Assembly: GCA_964505325.1 (NCBI GenBank)
Contig: CAZDHT010000037.1
Coordinates: 1-29,554 of the forward strand
Length of the DNA stretch: 29,554 nucleotides
Reading direction: 5' to 3'
Source of the DNA: CAZDHT01 sp964505325
Lineage (GTDB): Bacteria; Planctomycetota; PUPC01
The number at the start of each line of letters is the position of its first letter. The first letter of the stretch is position 1. This document shows, piece after piece, positions 21,846-29,554 of the stretch. Below the pieces are notes generated by a model. That model was not told where the DNA came from. It made no database searches and was given only the letters and a program-made list of their open reading frames with translations. Made by a program: the position numbers and the translations under genes.

Positions 21846-24542
21846 CTAAGGGTTCTGCTTCTTTGCCATCGCCTTGGCAACCTCGGCCGCGACCTCGTAG
21901 AGCTTAGCGGTTCTGGCCTCCCACCCCGAGTAAGGCCAGCTTATGCCCGCGTCGGGACGCCCGTGGAAGTTGTAGTTGACCCGGTGCCAGCGGGTGCGCT
22001 CGTCCAGCACGGCCTGGGCCTTGGCCGTCAAATCCTGGCTCAGCGGGCACATCTGCTTGAGGATCAGCAATCTCTCGAGGAAGATGCGGGCCTCGCACTC
22101 CTGGATGTTCTCACGGACCAACTCGAAGCGGACGGTCGGCTCGGCTCCGTCGGGGCCGGGGTAGAGGAGTTGGTTGGTGGTGCATCCGCGGTTGCCTGAC
22201 CCGACGTTGGCCGAGTGGGGGAAGCGGCTGTAGAGCGACCGCAGGCGGTAGGCGCCGGCCTTGCGGGCGGGCGGCGGCCAGAAGTCCGCCCCGATCTGGC
22301 CCAGCCCGGGGCGGTCCGCCATCAACACCTGCTCGCACAGGCAGCGGAACCGCGCGAACGTGGCGTAGTCATAGGTCGTGCGGTCGAGCCAAGTCCGGAC
22401 GCCGCGACGGACCGCGTAGGTGTGATTCCAGCCGTACACCCGCTTGACCTTCGGGTCCGTGTTGTTCCCGCCGCCCCAGACGTTCGACGTATACCGCACG
22501 GCGACCGACTCGCCCCCGGAACAGCGGATGTGATCCACCCCGCTCGGGGAGTGCCGCGCCACCTGCCAGCCGGCCCGCGGCAGAATATCCCAGAAGACCC
22601 GTGTCGTCTTGAGGTCCGGCACCACGTCGGAGCCATAGCCGAGCAGGACGCTGCGCCGGTCGAGGCCCGCGTTGGTCACGATCTCACGCACCCCCCTCAG
22701 CACCGGCCGCCAGAACGTCCGGGACTCGGGCGAGCCGTGCTTCGGGCCGCGGACGTTCTCGATCTTGCCCGTCTTCACGTCCCGCACGGACACCTGCGGG
22801 CCGGTCCTCCGCTCGCACGGTTGCCACACGCCCAGCACCACGAACCGCGGCTTGCCGAGATGCTTCACAGCGAGGGCAACGTACTTCTCCACCCGCGTCA
22901 GGTCCGGGGTGCACTTCGTCCACCACTGCCCCGTGAGCGGGACGCCTTGGGGCCGGTCCCACAGCACCATCGAGTGGCCGTTGCCGTATTCCGTCTCGGC
23001 CATCAAATTGATGAAGAGCACCCGCCCGCCCGTCTGCGCGATCAGGCTCATGCTCTTGCCGATCAGCGCGAAGTGCTTGTCGGACCACAGCGGCACCTTG
23101 TAGTGCAGGCCGACGCCCTCCGGCGACTGGATCAGGCCGAACCAGTAGGTGAAGTCGGCCGGATCGGGCAGCGTCCAGTCGATGACCTTCAGCTCCACGG
23201 GGATCCGGACCGGCTTGCCATCCTGAAGATCTTGGCAGGACAGGACGAGCGTGCCGCGATACTCGCCGGGTGCGGCGTCCTTGGGGATGCGTGCGGTCAC
23301 GTACACGCACTGGACCGCGCCCGACCGGAGCGGCGGGAGGCCGTCGGCCTGACGGGCCCTGACGGTCCGCCGGCCCGGGGCCGACTTGGCGACCGGCACC
23401 TCGGCGAGCGGCGTCCTGACCAGCGCGTCCTGGCGGAGCCGGCTGCGGCCGACCCGCCAGAACCGGCCGTAGCTGATCCGCAACGCCGACGCGGGAAGCT
23501 TGCCGCCCTTGCCTGCGGCCGGCGTCAGGTCGGCGATGCTCGCCTTCAGGCCGCGAATCGGCTGGTCGCTGCTGACCACCACCTTGCCGGTGTAGCTGCC
23601 GTTCCGCGCGCCGGCCAAGCGGATAGAACCGAGCGCCTCGTGCGGGTCGCCCCAGTGGTGCGCGGTTACCTCGGCGGCCAGGTTGGCGTTCCACACCTGC
23701 AGCCCCTTCGGGCGAACGACGTTGGGAACGATGCCCTCGGCGCTGTCGGTCCGCAGGTGCAGCTCGACCAGCCCGCAGGTGGCCCACGGGATGCGGCCCT
23801 TCAGGTTGAAATACTCGGGCGGATACCGCGCGGCGTGGATCTCCACGGCCAGGACGTTCGTCCCCTTTACCAGCACGTCGGGCGGGATGATGAGCTTCTC
23901 CACCCGCCGCACGCGGGCCTCGTACACGCCCTCCTTGGCGATGGCGTCGGCGTCGGAGAACCAGCTCCACGGCTTGCCGTTCGGCTTGAGGTAAGCCTTC
24001 CTCGGGTAGAGATCGGCCGGCACCCCGTGCGCGAGGCCCTTGGCCGACAGATGCTGGCGCTTCAGCTCCTTGCCGTTGACGTGGACCACGATCCCACCGA
24101 GGTAGGCGGCGTCGAGCCACAGGCTCTTCACCTTGGCGGGATCCGTAACGGTGAACTTGCCGCGGAGGTTGAGTTGCCGCAGATATAAGCTGGGCGAGCC
24201 GCTGCCCGTCCGGCCGTCCAACTCGCCCTTGGAGTATTTCACAAAGAAGTGCTGCCGGGCCCACTGGGAATCGTCAAAGCCGACTTCGGTCCAGCCGGCG
24301 GCCGGATACCGGGTGAGGAAATCAAAGACCTTGGTGCCCTGCAGTTCGACGAAGCCCTTCTCGACGTGGCCGGTGGGAGGGCCCCAGGAGTGCAACACGC
24401 GCCACACGCCGCTGCCGTCCAGGACCGTCACGGCCGGGGAAGCGGCCGCGACAGGGCCGGTGGCGGCTTGCGCCAGTGTCCCGCAGATCAGACACGCACA
24501 GATGGAAAGAGCCGTGACCGTCGTCGCTTGGTGTCTGATCAC
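21846..24542 (-). CDS. GH123/DUF4091-like putative glycosidase (paralogue A)
   Basis: The start is GTG 24542, with GGAG 7 nt upstream. The product has 898 residues and a signal peptide (SICACLICGTLAQA). Residues ~40-280 contain a galactose-binding-like jelly roll of the GH2 type (LRGKFTVTDPAKVKSLWLDA; VVHVNGKEL; VLAVEIHAARYPPEY). The centre has an Ig-like strand region ending in VIDWTLPDPADFTYWFG, followed by a TIM-barrel-like part with GLGQIGADFWP and the C-terminal ENIQECEARIFLERLL, which corresponds to the RxGxEDYE-type helix of GH123/DUF4091 proteins. The likely role is cleavage of a glycosidic bond in an exported polysaccharide substrate. I could not fix the catalytic acids from sequence alone. 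It is transcribed away from a clear paralogue at 24829. Confidence 0.65.
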   Translation of the reverse strand: MIRHQATTVTALSICACLICGTLAQAATGPVAAASPAVTVLDGSGVWRVLHSWGPPTGHVEKGFVELQGTKVFDFLTRYPAAGWTEVGFDDSQWARQHFFVKYSKGELDGRTGSGSPSLYLRQLNLRGKFTVTDPAKVKSLWLDAAYLGGIVVHVNGKELKRQHLSAKGLAHGVPADLYPRKAYLKPNGKPWSWFSDADAIAKEGVYEARVRRVEKLIIPPDVLVKGTNVLAVEIHAARYPPEYFNLKGRIPWATCGLVELHLRTDSAEGIVPNVVRPKGLQVWNANLAAEVTAHHWGDPHEALGSIRLAGARNGSYTGKVVVSSDQPIRGLKASIADLTPAAGKGGKLPASALRISYGRFWRVGRSRLRQDALVRTPLAEVPVAKSAPGRRTVRARQADGLPPLRSGAVQCVYVTARIPKDAAPGEYRGTLVLSCQDLQDGKPVRIPVELKVIDWTLPDPADFTYWFGLIQSPEGVGLHYKVPLWSDKHFALIGKSMSLIAQTGGRVLFINLMAETEYGNGHSMVLWDRPQGVPLTGQWWTKCTPDLTRVEKYVALAVKHLGKPRFVVLGVWQPCERRTGPQVSVRDVKTGKIENVRGPKHGSPESRTFWRPVLRGVREIVTNAGLDRRSVLLGYGSDVVPDLKTTRVFWDILPRAGWQVARHSPSGVDHIRCSGGESVAVRYTSNVWGGGNNTDPKVKRVYGWNHTYAVRRGVRTWLDRTTYDYATFARFRCLCEQVLMADRPGLGQIGADFWPPPARKAGAYRLRSLYSRFPHSANVGSGNRGCTTNQLLYPGPDGAEPTVRFELVRENIQECEARIFLERLLILKQMCPLSQDLTAKAQAVLDERTRWHRVNYNFHGRPDAGISWPYSGWEARTAKLYEVAAEVAKAMAKKQNP

Positions 24543-24691
24543 CCGATTGCTCCGTACGCTGCGGCCGGCTCAGGTGGCAGTCTAGCGCCATCCGCTCGCC
24601 GATGCAATCCCTCTGGTGCCACAAGCCTTTCGCGCGATGCTGTAAGCACAAGGTGGGAGCGCTGTTAGGGCGGGCTCACCGCTGAACCAGG

Positions 24692-24720
24692 TTGCGGGAC
24701 GGGAGCAACCGTGTTACACT
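24692..24720 (+). promoter_or_regulatory. Candidate promoter for the rightward GH123-like gene
   Basis: TTGCGG (24692-24697) and TACACT (24715-24720) are separated by exactly 17 nt. The -35 box is a weak match (TTG only) and the -10 box matches 4 of 6 positions. It would place the start near 24727, just before a structured leader. Confidence 0.4.
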
Positions 24721-24739
24721 CCGCTGTGCGATGCGGCGT

Positions 24740-24784
24740 CGGAGCCGGCTCTCCCGGCCGAAGCGTTTTCGGCCAGGGGCTCCG
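24740..24784 (+). promoter_or_regulatory. Nested hairpin leader upstream of the rightward GH123-like gene
   Basis: An outer 7-bp stem CGGAGCC/GGCTCCG (24740-24746 with 24778-24784) encloses an inner perfect 7-bp stem GGCCGAA/TTCGGCC (24756-24762 with 24768-24774, loop GCGTT). It lies between the candidate promoter and the ribosome binding site (AGGGAG, ~24818). A regulatory leader, a protein-binding site or a weak attenuator are all possible. It does not match any riboswitch I know. Confidence 0.4.
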
Positions 24785-24828
24785 CAACGGCACGTCGAGC
24801 ACAAGGCAACCAGGGCAAGGGAGCTGAA

Positions 24829-27468
24829 ATGCGTCATCACATCCTGTGGGTCCTGACTGCTGCTCTCATCGTCATCCCGCTGGCACTACCCGCGCCCCTG
24901 TCGGCTGCCGACGCGGTGACCGTCCTCGATTCGACCAGCTACTGGCGCTTGCTGTCTTCCTGGGATTGGCCGGTGGCGAAGACCGAGAAGGGCCTGATCC
25001 TGCTGAGGGCCCGGCCAGGCCGGGGAGTCTGCAAGTGCGACGTGAACTTCAACCACATGACTCGCTATCCCGCCGACGGCTGGGCCTCGCCGGAGTTCGA
25101 CGATTCCTCGTGGGTGCGCCGGACGTTCCTTGCACGGTGGGTCAGCGGCGAGAGCGACCACCGCGCCGGCGGCGGCATGGCCAGCGCGCGGCTTCGCCAA
25201 CTGAGCCTCCGGGGCAAGTTCGCCGTGACCGACCCGGCCGCGGTCAAGGGCCTGAAGCTCTCGATATCCTACCGCGGCGGCGTGGTCGTGCGCGTCAACG
25301 GCAAAGAGATCGCCCGGGCGCATCTCCCGGCCGGCACGATCGAGCCCGGCTCGCCGGCGGAGATGTACGAGAAGAGCATCTACCTCCGCGCCGACGGCAA
25401 GCCGCAGCTTTGGTATCCGTCGAACAAGGAGGCGCAAGCGGCTTTCGCCCGGCGCGAGCGGAAGCTGGAGAACGTCGCCGTCCCGGCCGGGGCGCTCCGC
25501 AAGGGCGTCAACGTCCTGGCCGTGGAGATTCATCAGTCCACCTATCCTGAGGAATATGGCAAGACCGGCGTGCCTTGGGGGGCGTGCGGGCTGATCTCGC
25601 TGCGCCTCCGGGCCGACGGCGCCGGGGGGCTGGTGCCGAACGTTGCCCGGCCCGCGGGCGTGCAGGTGTGGAACACGAACGTCTGCGCCCACCTGTACGA
25701 CGTGGAATACGGCGACCCGAACGAGCCGCTGCGGCCGATCGCTCTGGCCGGGGCGCGCAACGGCAGCTACACCGGCCGGGTGGCCGTCGGGTCCGACAAA
25801 CCGATGAAAAACTTCCTGGCCCGGGCCTCGGCTCTAAAAGGCCCCGGCGGGAAGAGCATCCCTGCCTCGGCGGTGCGCGTCGGGTACGGCAGGTTCGACC
25901 ACCACCGCGGGAGCCGATGGGGCGGGGCGCTCCCCTACGACGGGATCATGTACGGCAGGATCCGCGTTCGGCGCGACGACGCAGTGATCGACACGCCCCC
26001 CGGCGAAGTGCCGCTCACGAGGAAGGGGGGCCGCGCAGGCGCGGTGCAGCCGGTGGACGTGACGGTGGACGTGCCCAAGGACGCCGCCCCCGGCGCTTAC
26101 GCCGGCGAACTGACGATCACTATGGACGGGCTCGGCAAGCCCGTCACCGTCCCCGTGCACATGGAAGTGATCGACTGGACGCTGCCGGACCCGGCGGACT
26201 ACACCTACTTCTTCGGTCTGATCGAGTCGCCCGAGGGCGTGGCCCTCACCTACCAGGTGCCCCTGTGGTCGGACCGGCACCTCGAACTCGTCGGGCGGAG
26301 CCTCGAACTGGTCGGACAGACCGGCGGCAAGGTGTTGTACCTGCCCCTCGGCGCCGAGAGCCAGTACGGCAACGAGCGGTCGATGGTCCTGTGGGTCAAG
26401 GGCAACAAGGGCAAGTATACCTACGACTTCGATCCCCTGGAGAAGTACCTGGACTTGGCGCGGAAGAAGATGCCCAAGCCGACGTTCGTCGTCTGCGGCG
26501 TGTGGGACTCTTGCATGCACTGCTACGCGCCCGCGGCCATGAAGCGCAAGTGTCCGAAGGTATCCGTACGGGACTCCAAGACCGGCAAGATCAGCAACGT
26601 CGACGGCCCGAAGTACGACGCGCCCGAGAGCATCGAGTTCTGGAAGCCGGTGCTGAGGGGCGTTCGTGACATCCTTGCCCGGCGCGGCCTGGCCGGCCGG
26701 ATGCTGCTGGGCTACGCCGCCGACGTCTTGCCCAGCAAGAAGATCGTCGAGAACTTCCATAAGGTCGTGCCGCAGGCGGCGTGGCAGTCGACCCGTCACG
26801 GCGGGAGAGGCTGCGAGCACCTGGCCGGCGAATCGACCAGGGTGCCGGTCAAGTACCACGCCAACGTCTGGGGCGGGTGGGACAACCACGACCCCGACTG
26901 CATGCGGATCTACGGGTGGAAGTATCCCGCTCGGCCCAGCCTGCGGACGTGGCTGGACCGCGACCTGTTCGACGCCTCGCCGATCCCGCAGTTCCGCACC
27001 GCCGCCGAGCAGTCGCTGCTGGCCAACCGCCGCGGCCTGGGCCAGATCGGGGCGGACTTCTGGCCGGTGAAGAGCCACGACGGCAGGCCGACCCACACGA
27101 TGGTCGGGCGGTTCCCCGGCACCAGTGAGGGGAACCTGGGCATCTACGCCGGGCAGCTCCTCTACCCCGGCCCCAACGGCCCAGTGCCAACGCTCCGCTA
27201 CGTCATGATCAAGGAGAACATCCAGGAGTGTGAGGCCCGCATCTTCCTCGAGAAGCTCCTGACGGCCAAGCCCTGCCCGGTGCCGGCGGGGGTGGCCAAG
27301 AAGTGCCAGGCCGTGCTGGACGAGCGGACGCGATGGCACCGCGTCCAGTTGCGCGTCAGCGGCGAGGAACGGCTGTTCTGGGCCTACAGCGGATGGGAGG
27401 CCCGCTCGGCGGCGCTCTACCGGGCCGCCGCCGAGGCCGCCGAGGCCGTCGTGAAGCCCGGTCACTGA
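24829..27468 (+). CDS. GH123/DUF4091-like putative glycosidase (paralogue B)
   Basis: The start is ATG 24829, 6 nt after AAGGGAG. The product has 879 residues with a signal peptide (LIVIPLALPAPLSA). It matches paralogue A (minus strand) along its full length, sharing VTVLD at the mature N-terminus, GARNGSYTG, VIDWTLPDPAD, PLWSD, YGN, GLGQIGADFWP, ENIQECEARIFLE, AVLDERTRWHRV and YSGWEAR. It therefore has the same jelly-roll plus glycosidase-like layout. Distinctive extra cysteines (CKCD near residue 68; CGVWDSCMHC near 560) are absent or differently placed in paralogue A and could bind metal or form disulfides. The head-to-head arrangement suggests an old inverted duplication or coordinated control from the shared spacer. 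The substrate is unknown. Confidence 0.65.
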   Translation: MRHHILWVLTAALIVIPLALPAPLSAADAVTVLDSTSYWRLLSSWDWPVAKTEKGLILLRARPGRGVCKCDVNFNHMTRYPADGWASPEFDDSSWVRRTFLARWVSGESDHRAGGGMASARLRQLSLRGKFAVTDPAAVKGLKLSISYRGGVVVRVNGKEIARAHLPAGTIEPGSPAEMYEKSIYLRADGKPQLWYPSNKEAQAAFARRERKLENVAVPAGALRKGVNVLAVEIHQSTYPEEYGKTGVPWGACGLISLRLRADGAGGLVPNVARPAGVQVWNTNVCAHLYDVEYGDPNEPLRPIALAGARNGSYTGRVAVGSDKPMKNFLARASALKGPGGKSIPASAVRVGYGRFDHHRGSRWGGALPYDGIMYGRIRVRRDDAVIDTPPGEVPLTRKGGRAGAVQPVDVTVDVPKDAAPGAYAGELTITMDGLGKPVTVPVHMEVIDWTLPDPADYTYFFGLIESPEGVALTYQVPLWSDRHLELVGRSLELVGQTGGKVLYLPLGAESQYGNERSMVLWVKGNKGKYTYDFDPLEKYLDLARKKMPKPTFVVCGVWDSCMHCYAPAAMKRKCPKVSVRDSKTGKISNVDGPKYDAPESIEFWKPVLRGVRDILARRGLAGRMLLGYAADVLPSKKIVENFHKVVPQAAWQSTRHGGRGCEHLAGESTRVPVKYHANVWGGWDNHDPDCMRIYGWKYPARPSLRTWLDRDLFDASPIPQFRTAAEQSLLANRRGLGQIGADFWPVKSHDGRPTHTMVGRFPGTSEGNLGIYAGQLLYPGPNGPVPTLRYVMIKENIQECEARIFLEKLLTAKPCPVPAGVAKKCQAVLDERTRWHRVQLRVSGEERLFWAYSGWEARSAALYRAAAEAAEAVVKPGH

Positions 27469-27496
27469 CCACGACTCGACTGCAGAGAAAGACCAC

Positions 27497-29407
27497 ATGG
27501 CCCTCAAGAGATCTCTTGCCTGCGTCGTCGCTGTTCTGGTGACCCTCTTCGCCGCGAAGGCTCATGCTATCATCGATCCGAACTTCACGCCGATTCACCT
27601 GGTCGAGCAGTCGGCGCTGATCCTCGAACTTGATCTGAAGCCGGGCAAGACCAAAGACCAGTACCTCGGCACCGTGCGCGAGGTCCTCAAAGGCAAGACG
27701 GCCCTCAAGGCGTTCTCGTTCGATCTCTCCAGGGCGGCGAACGAACAACACGCCGACGCGTTCCGCGGGCTGGTCAAGGCTTCCGGTGACAAGCCGGCGC
27801 TGTTCTTCGTGGGCACGTTCCTCACCGACGAAGTGGGGGCCGGCGGGATGGGCGGCGACCCGCCCAGGAGGGTCGGCTATCTCCACGTCGCTGCCAAGTG
27901 GTGCGACTTCGCGGGAGGGACGGGGACCGTCTGGCACCTGACCGTGCTCGCCACGGCTCGAGAGAAGCTCTGGGCCGGCGGGACCGACATGCTCCGCCGC
28001 GCCGTGGACTATATCCTCGGAGAGGACAACCCGCAGGTCCCGGTGAAAACCGGCGTCAGTTGGAGCGGCAAGCCGAGCAGGATCGGGACGTTCGCCGGCA
28101 GGATCCGCGCCGTCAAGCCCATCGACCTGGCCGGGGACGGCCGCTTCGCCCTCTTCGTCGCGGCGGACAAGGGTGACCGCCTGCTGGTCTGCGACCGCAA
28201 GACCCGGAAGTTCAAAGACGTCACCGCCCGGAAGAAGCTGAGCTCTGCGTCACAACTCTTCGCGTGGGGCGATTTCAACGGCGACGGGACGCTCGACCTC
28301 ATCAGCCTGAGCGGCGGGAGACTGAGCCTGCACGCGCAGCAGGCCGACGGTGCATTCCGGCCGGCCGCCCTCGGCCTCCCGGCCGCCCTGGCCAGGGACT
28401 GCGTGGGGCTGGCCGCGCTCGACGCGGGCCGCGAGGGATTCTCCGGTCTGCTCGTCAGCGGCGCCTCCGCCCCAAGGTTGGTCGTCTTCCGCGCCAACGC
28501 GAAGCCGGTCGTGACCGCGCTGACGACGAGGGGCGTCGATGTGGCCAAGCACGGAAGGGCCGGGGACTGCATCGTCGCCGACTTCGACGGTGACCACCTG
28601 CCCGACATCATCCAGCCCTTCGCCAAAGGCAGCCTGTTCTTCAAGGGCCGGGCGCCGGGCAAGTTCGCGCCCGCCGTCGCATGCGCGGTGCACCTCGGGC
28701 GGGGCCGGAGCAACTGGTGTCTCGCCGACTTCGATGCCGACGGCCGGCTCGACATATTCACCGTCGCGGAGGACAACTGCCGCATCTGGCAGAACCAGGG
28801 CGGCGGCAAGTTCGCCGAACTCCTCAATGCCTCGGGCGAGATCGCCTACATCAGCCAAGGCGGCGGCATCGACTGCATGGCTGGCGACGTCAACAACGAC
28901 GGACGACAGGACGCCTTGATCTGTTACGAGACAGAGGGCCCGCAGATCTTCTTCAACCGCGGCTTCCGAAGCTTCGGCCACTCGCACATGCTGGACGTGT
29001 CGGAGAAGAAGCTGCTCAAGGCCGCGGGGTCCGGCCAGCGTGCGGGCTGCCTGGGCGACTTCGACGGCGACGGCGCTCAGGACATGGCCCTTGCCCTTCC
29101 CAATGGCGACGTGTACGTCTTCTTCCGCGACGCGGGGGACGGCGGCACCTGCAACGTCACCGCGTTGCTGCCGGTCAAGGGCGCCTCCAAAGGGCCGGTC
29201 ACGGTGGTCGGGTGGGTGAAGAGCAGCAGGCGAGGGGGCAAGCCGCGGTGCTTGGGGGCCTGGAACGTGGCTCTGGGGACCGGTGCCGCGTTCCTCGGAC
29301 GGGAAGAGCCCGGCCCCGTCACCGTCGAGTGGACCCTGCCCGGCGGCAAGACGCAGAGGAAGCGAATCACCGTCGAGGACGGACCTGTCCGGCTGCAGAT
29401 CAAGTAG
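27497..29407 (+). CDS. Exported FG-GAP/VCBS-repeat beta-propeller protein
   Basis: The gene lies 28 bp after the GH123-like gene and is probably co-transcribed; ATG 27497 is preceded by a GAGAAAG run. The product has 636 residues and a signal peptide (ACVVAVLVTLFAAKAHA). Residues ~30-180 have no family I recognise. From about 200 onward it is a propeller with at least five calcium-binding loops: DFNGDGTLD (~257), DFDGDHLPD (~361), DFDADGRLD (~411), DVNNDGRQD (~464) and DFDGDGAQD (~520). These DxDxDG motifs are typical of FG-GAP/VCBS repeats, which bind Ca2+ and usually ligands or other surface proteins. A short C-terminal Ig-like or UnbV/ASPIC-type tail follows (VEWTLPGGKTQRKRI). It is probably a surface-binding partner of the neighbouring glycosidase. 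Confidence 0.85.
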   Translation: MALKRSLACVVAVLVTLFAAKAHAIIDPNFTPIHLVEQSALILELDLKPGKTKDQYLGTVREVLKGKTALKAFSFDLSRAANEQHADAFRGLVKASGDKPALFFVGTFLTDEVGAGGMGGDPPRRVGYLHVAAKWCDFAGGTGTVWHLTVLATAREKLWAGGTDMLRRAVDYILGEDNPQVPVKTGVSWSGKPSRIGTFAGRIRAVKPIDLAGDGRFALFVAADKGDRLLVCDRKTRKFKDVTARKKLSSASQLFAWGDFNGDGTLDLISLSGGRLSLHAQQADGAFRPAALGLPAALARDCVGLAALDAGREGFSGLLVSGASAPRLVVFRANAKPVVTALTTRGVDVAKHGRAGDCIVADFDGDHLPDIIQPFAKGSLFFKGRAPGKFAPAVACAVHLGRGRSNWCLADFDADGRLDIFTVAEDNCRIWQNQGGGKFAELLNASGEIAYISQGGGIDCMAGDVNNDGRQDALICYETEGPQIFFNRGFRSFGHSHMLDVSEKKLLKAAGSGQRAGCLGDFDGDGAQDMALALPNGDVYVFFRDAGDGGTCNVTALLPVKGASKGPVTVVGWVKSSRRGGKPRCLGAWNVALGTGAAFLGREEPGPVTVEWTLPGGKTQRKRITVEDGPVRLQIK

Positions 29408-29554
29408 CTGCCAGAGGCATCGTACTCCGGGGGTGGCGGACGCTCCTTCGTTGCACGTTGCCTGACGTTGGCGCCGCATGTGTGTGCAGGAAGTCACAAG
29501 ATGCCGACCGTTTGACTCCCCATAACGCCGGAGACGCGCCGCCTCGGTGGACCT
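29408..29554. other. Intergenic end of window
   Basis: The final 147 bp after the FG-GAP/VCBS gene show no gene, repeat or convincing terminator. Confidence 0.5.

Overview
The window is GC-rich (about two thirds G+C by eye) and densely coding. It consists mostly of very large exported proteins typical of Planctomycetota or a PVC relative from an uncultured lineage. The supporting families are a methyltransferase/PQQ-propeller fusion, giant NHL-repeat proteins, a PcRGLX/YetA-like protein, GH123/DUF4091-like proteins, a LamG-type protein and an FG-GAP/VCBS protein. No rRNA, tRNA, CRISPR array or intact insertion sequence was seen. The phylum assignment is an inference from protein families.

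Region 1 (1-11741, + strand) is an apparent operon: the tail of a propeller-like ORF, a methyltransferase-PQQ fusion, two tandem NHL paralogues and a PcRGLX/YetA-like protein. The start codons of the two NHL genes overlap the preceding stop codons. Region 2 (11738-13208) is a small accessory patch. It holds a possible transposase remnant, a 9-bp palindrome, a coiled-coil/XRE DNA-binding protein, a 33-residue minus-strand ORF with a strong ribosome binding site, and a very good sigma70-like promoter reading rightwards.

Region 3 (13209-19194, + strand) is the most interesting. It is an ExbB/TolQ-type channel gene, two different ExbD-type genes, a 1067-residue TonB/TolA-like protein and a lipoprotein with a cupredoxin-like domain. 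The large protein has one transmembrane helix with the SxxxH motif and a proline-rich stretch, followed by CBM9-like and Ig-like exported domains. The first ExbD has Asn where the pore Asp should be and the second keeps the Asp. This looks like a proton-motive-force-driven envelope machine with an unequal ExbD pair and an unusual effector.

Region 4 (19253-29407) holds a minus-strand pair (a LamG protein with a degenerate NodB-like domain, and a GH123-like protein). Divergent from it is a plus-strand pair (a second GH123-like paralogue and an FG-GAP/VCBS protein). The 286-bp divergent spacer contains a possible promoter and a nested hairpin leader. Taken together the window suggests recognition and breakdown of complex polysaccharides at the cell surface, possibly with an energised envelope complex.

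Four short repeat or hairpin elements are written into gene ends or into coding sequence: two period-7 arrays, one period-6 array and a 66-bp in-frame triple hairpin.
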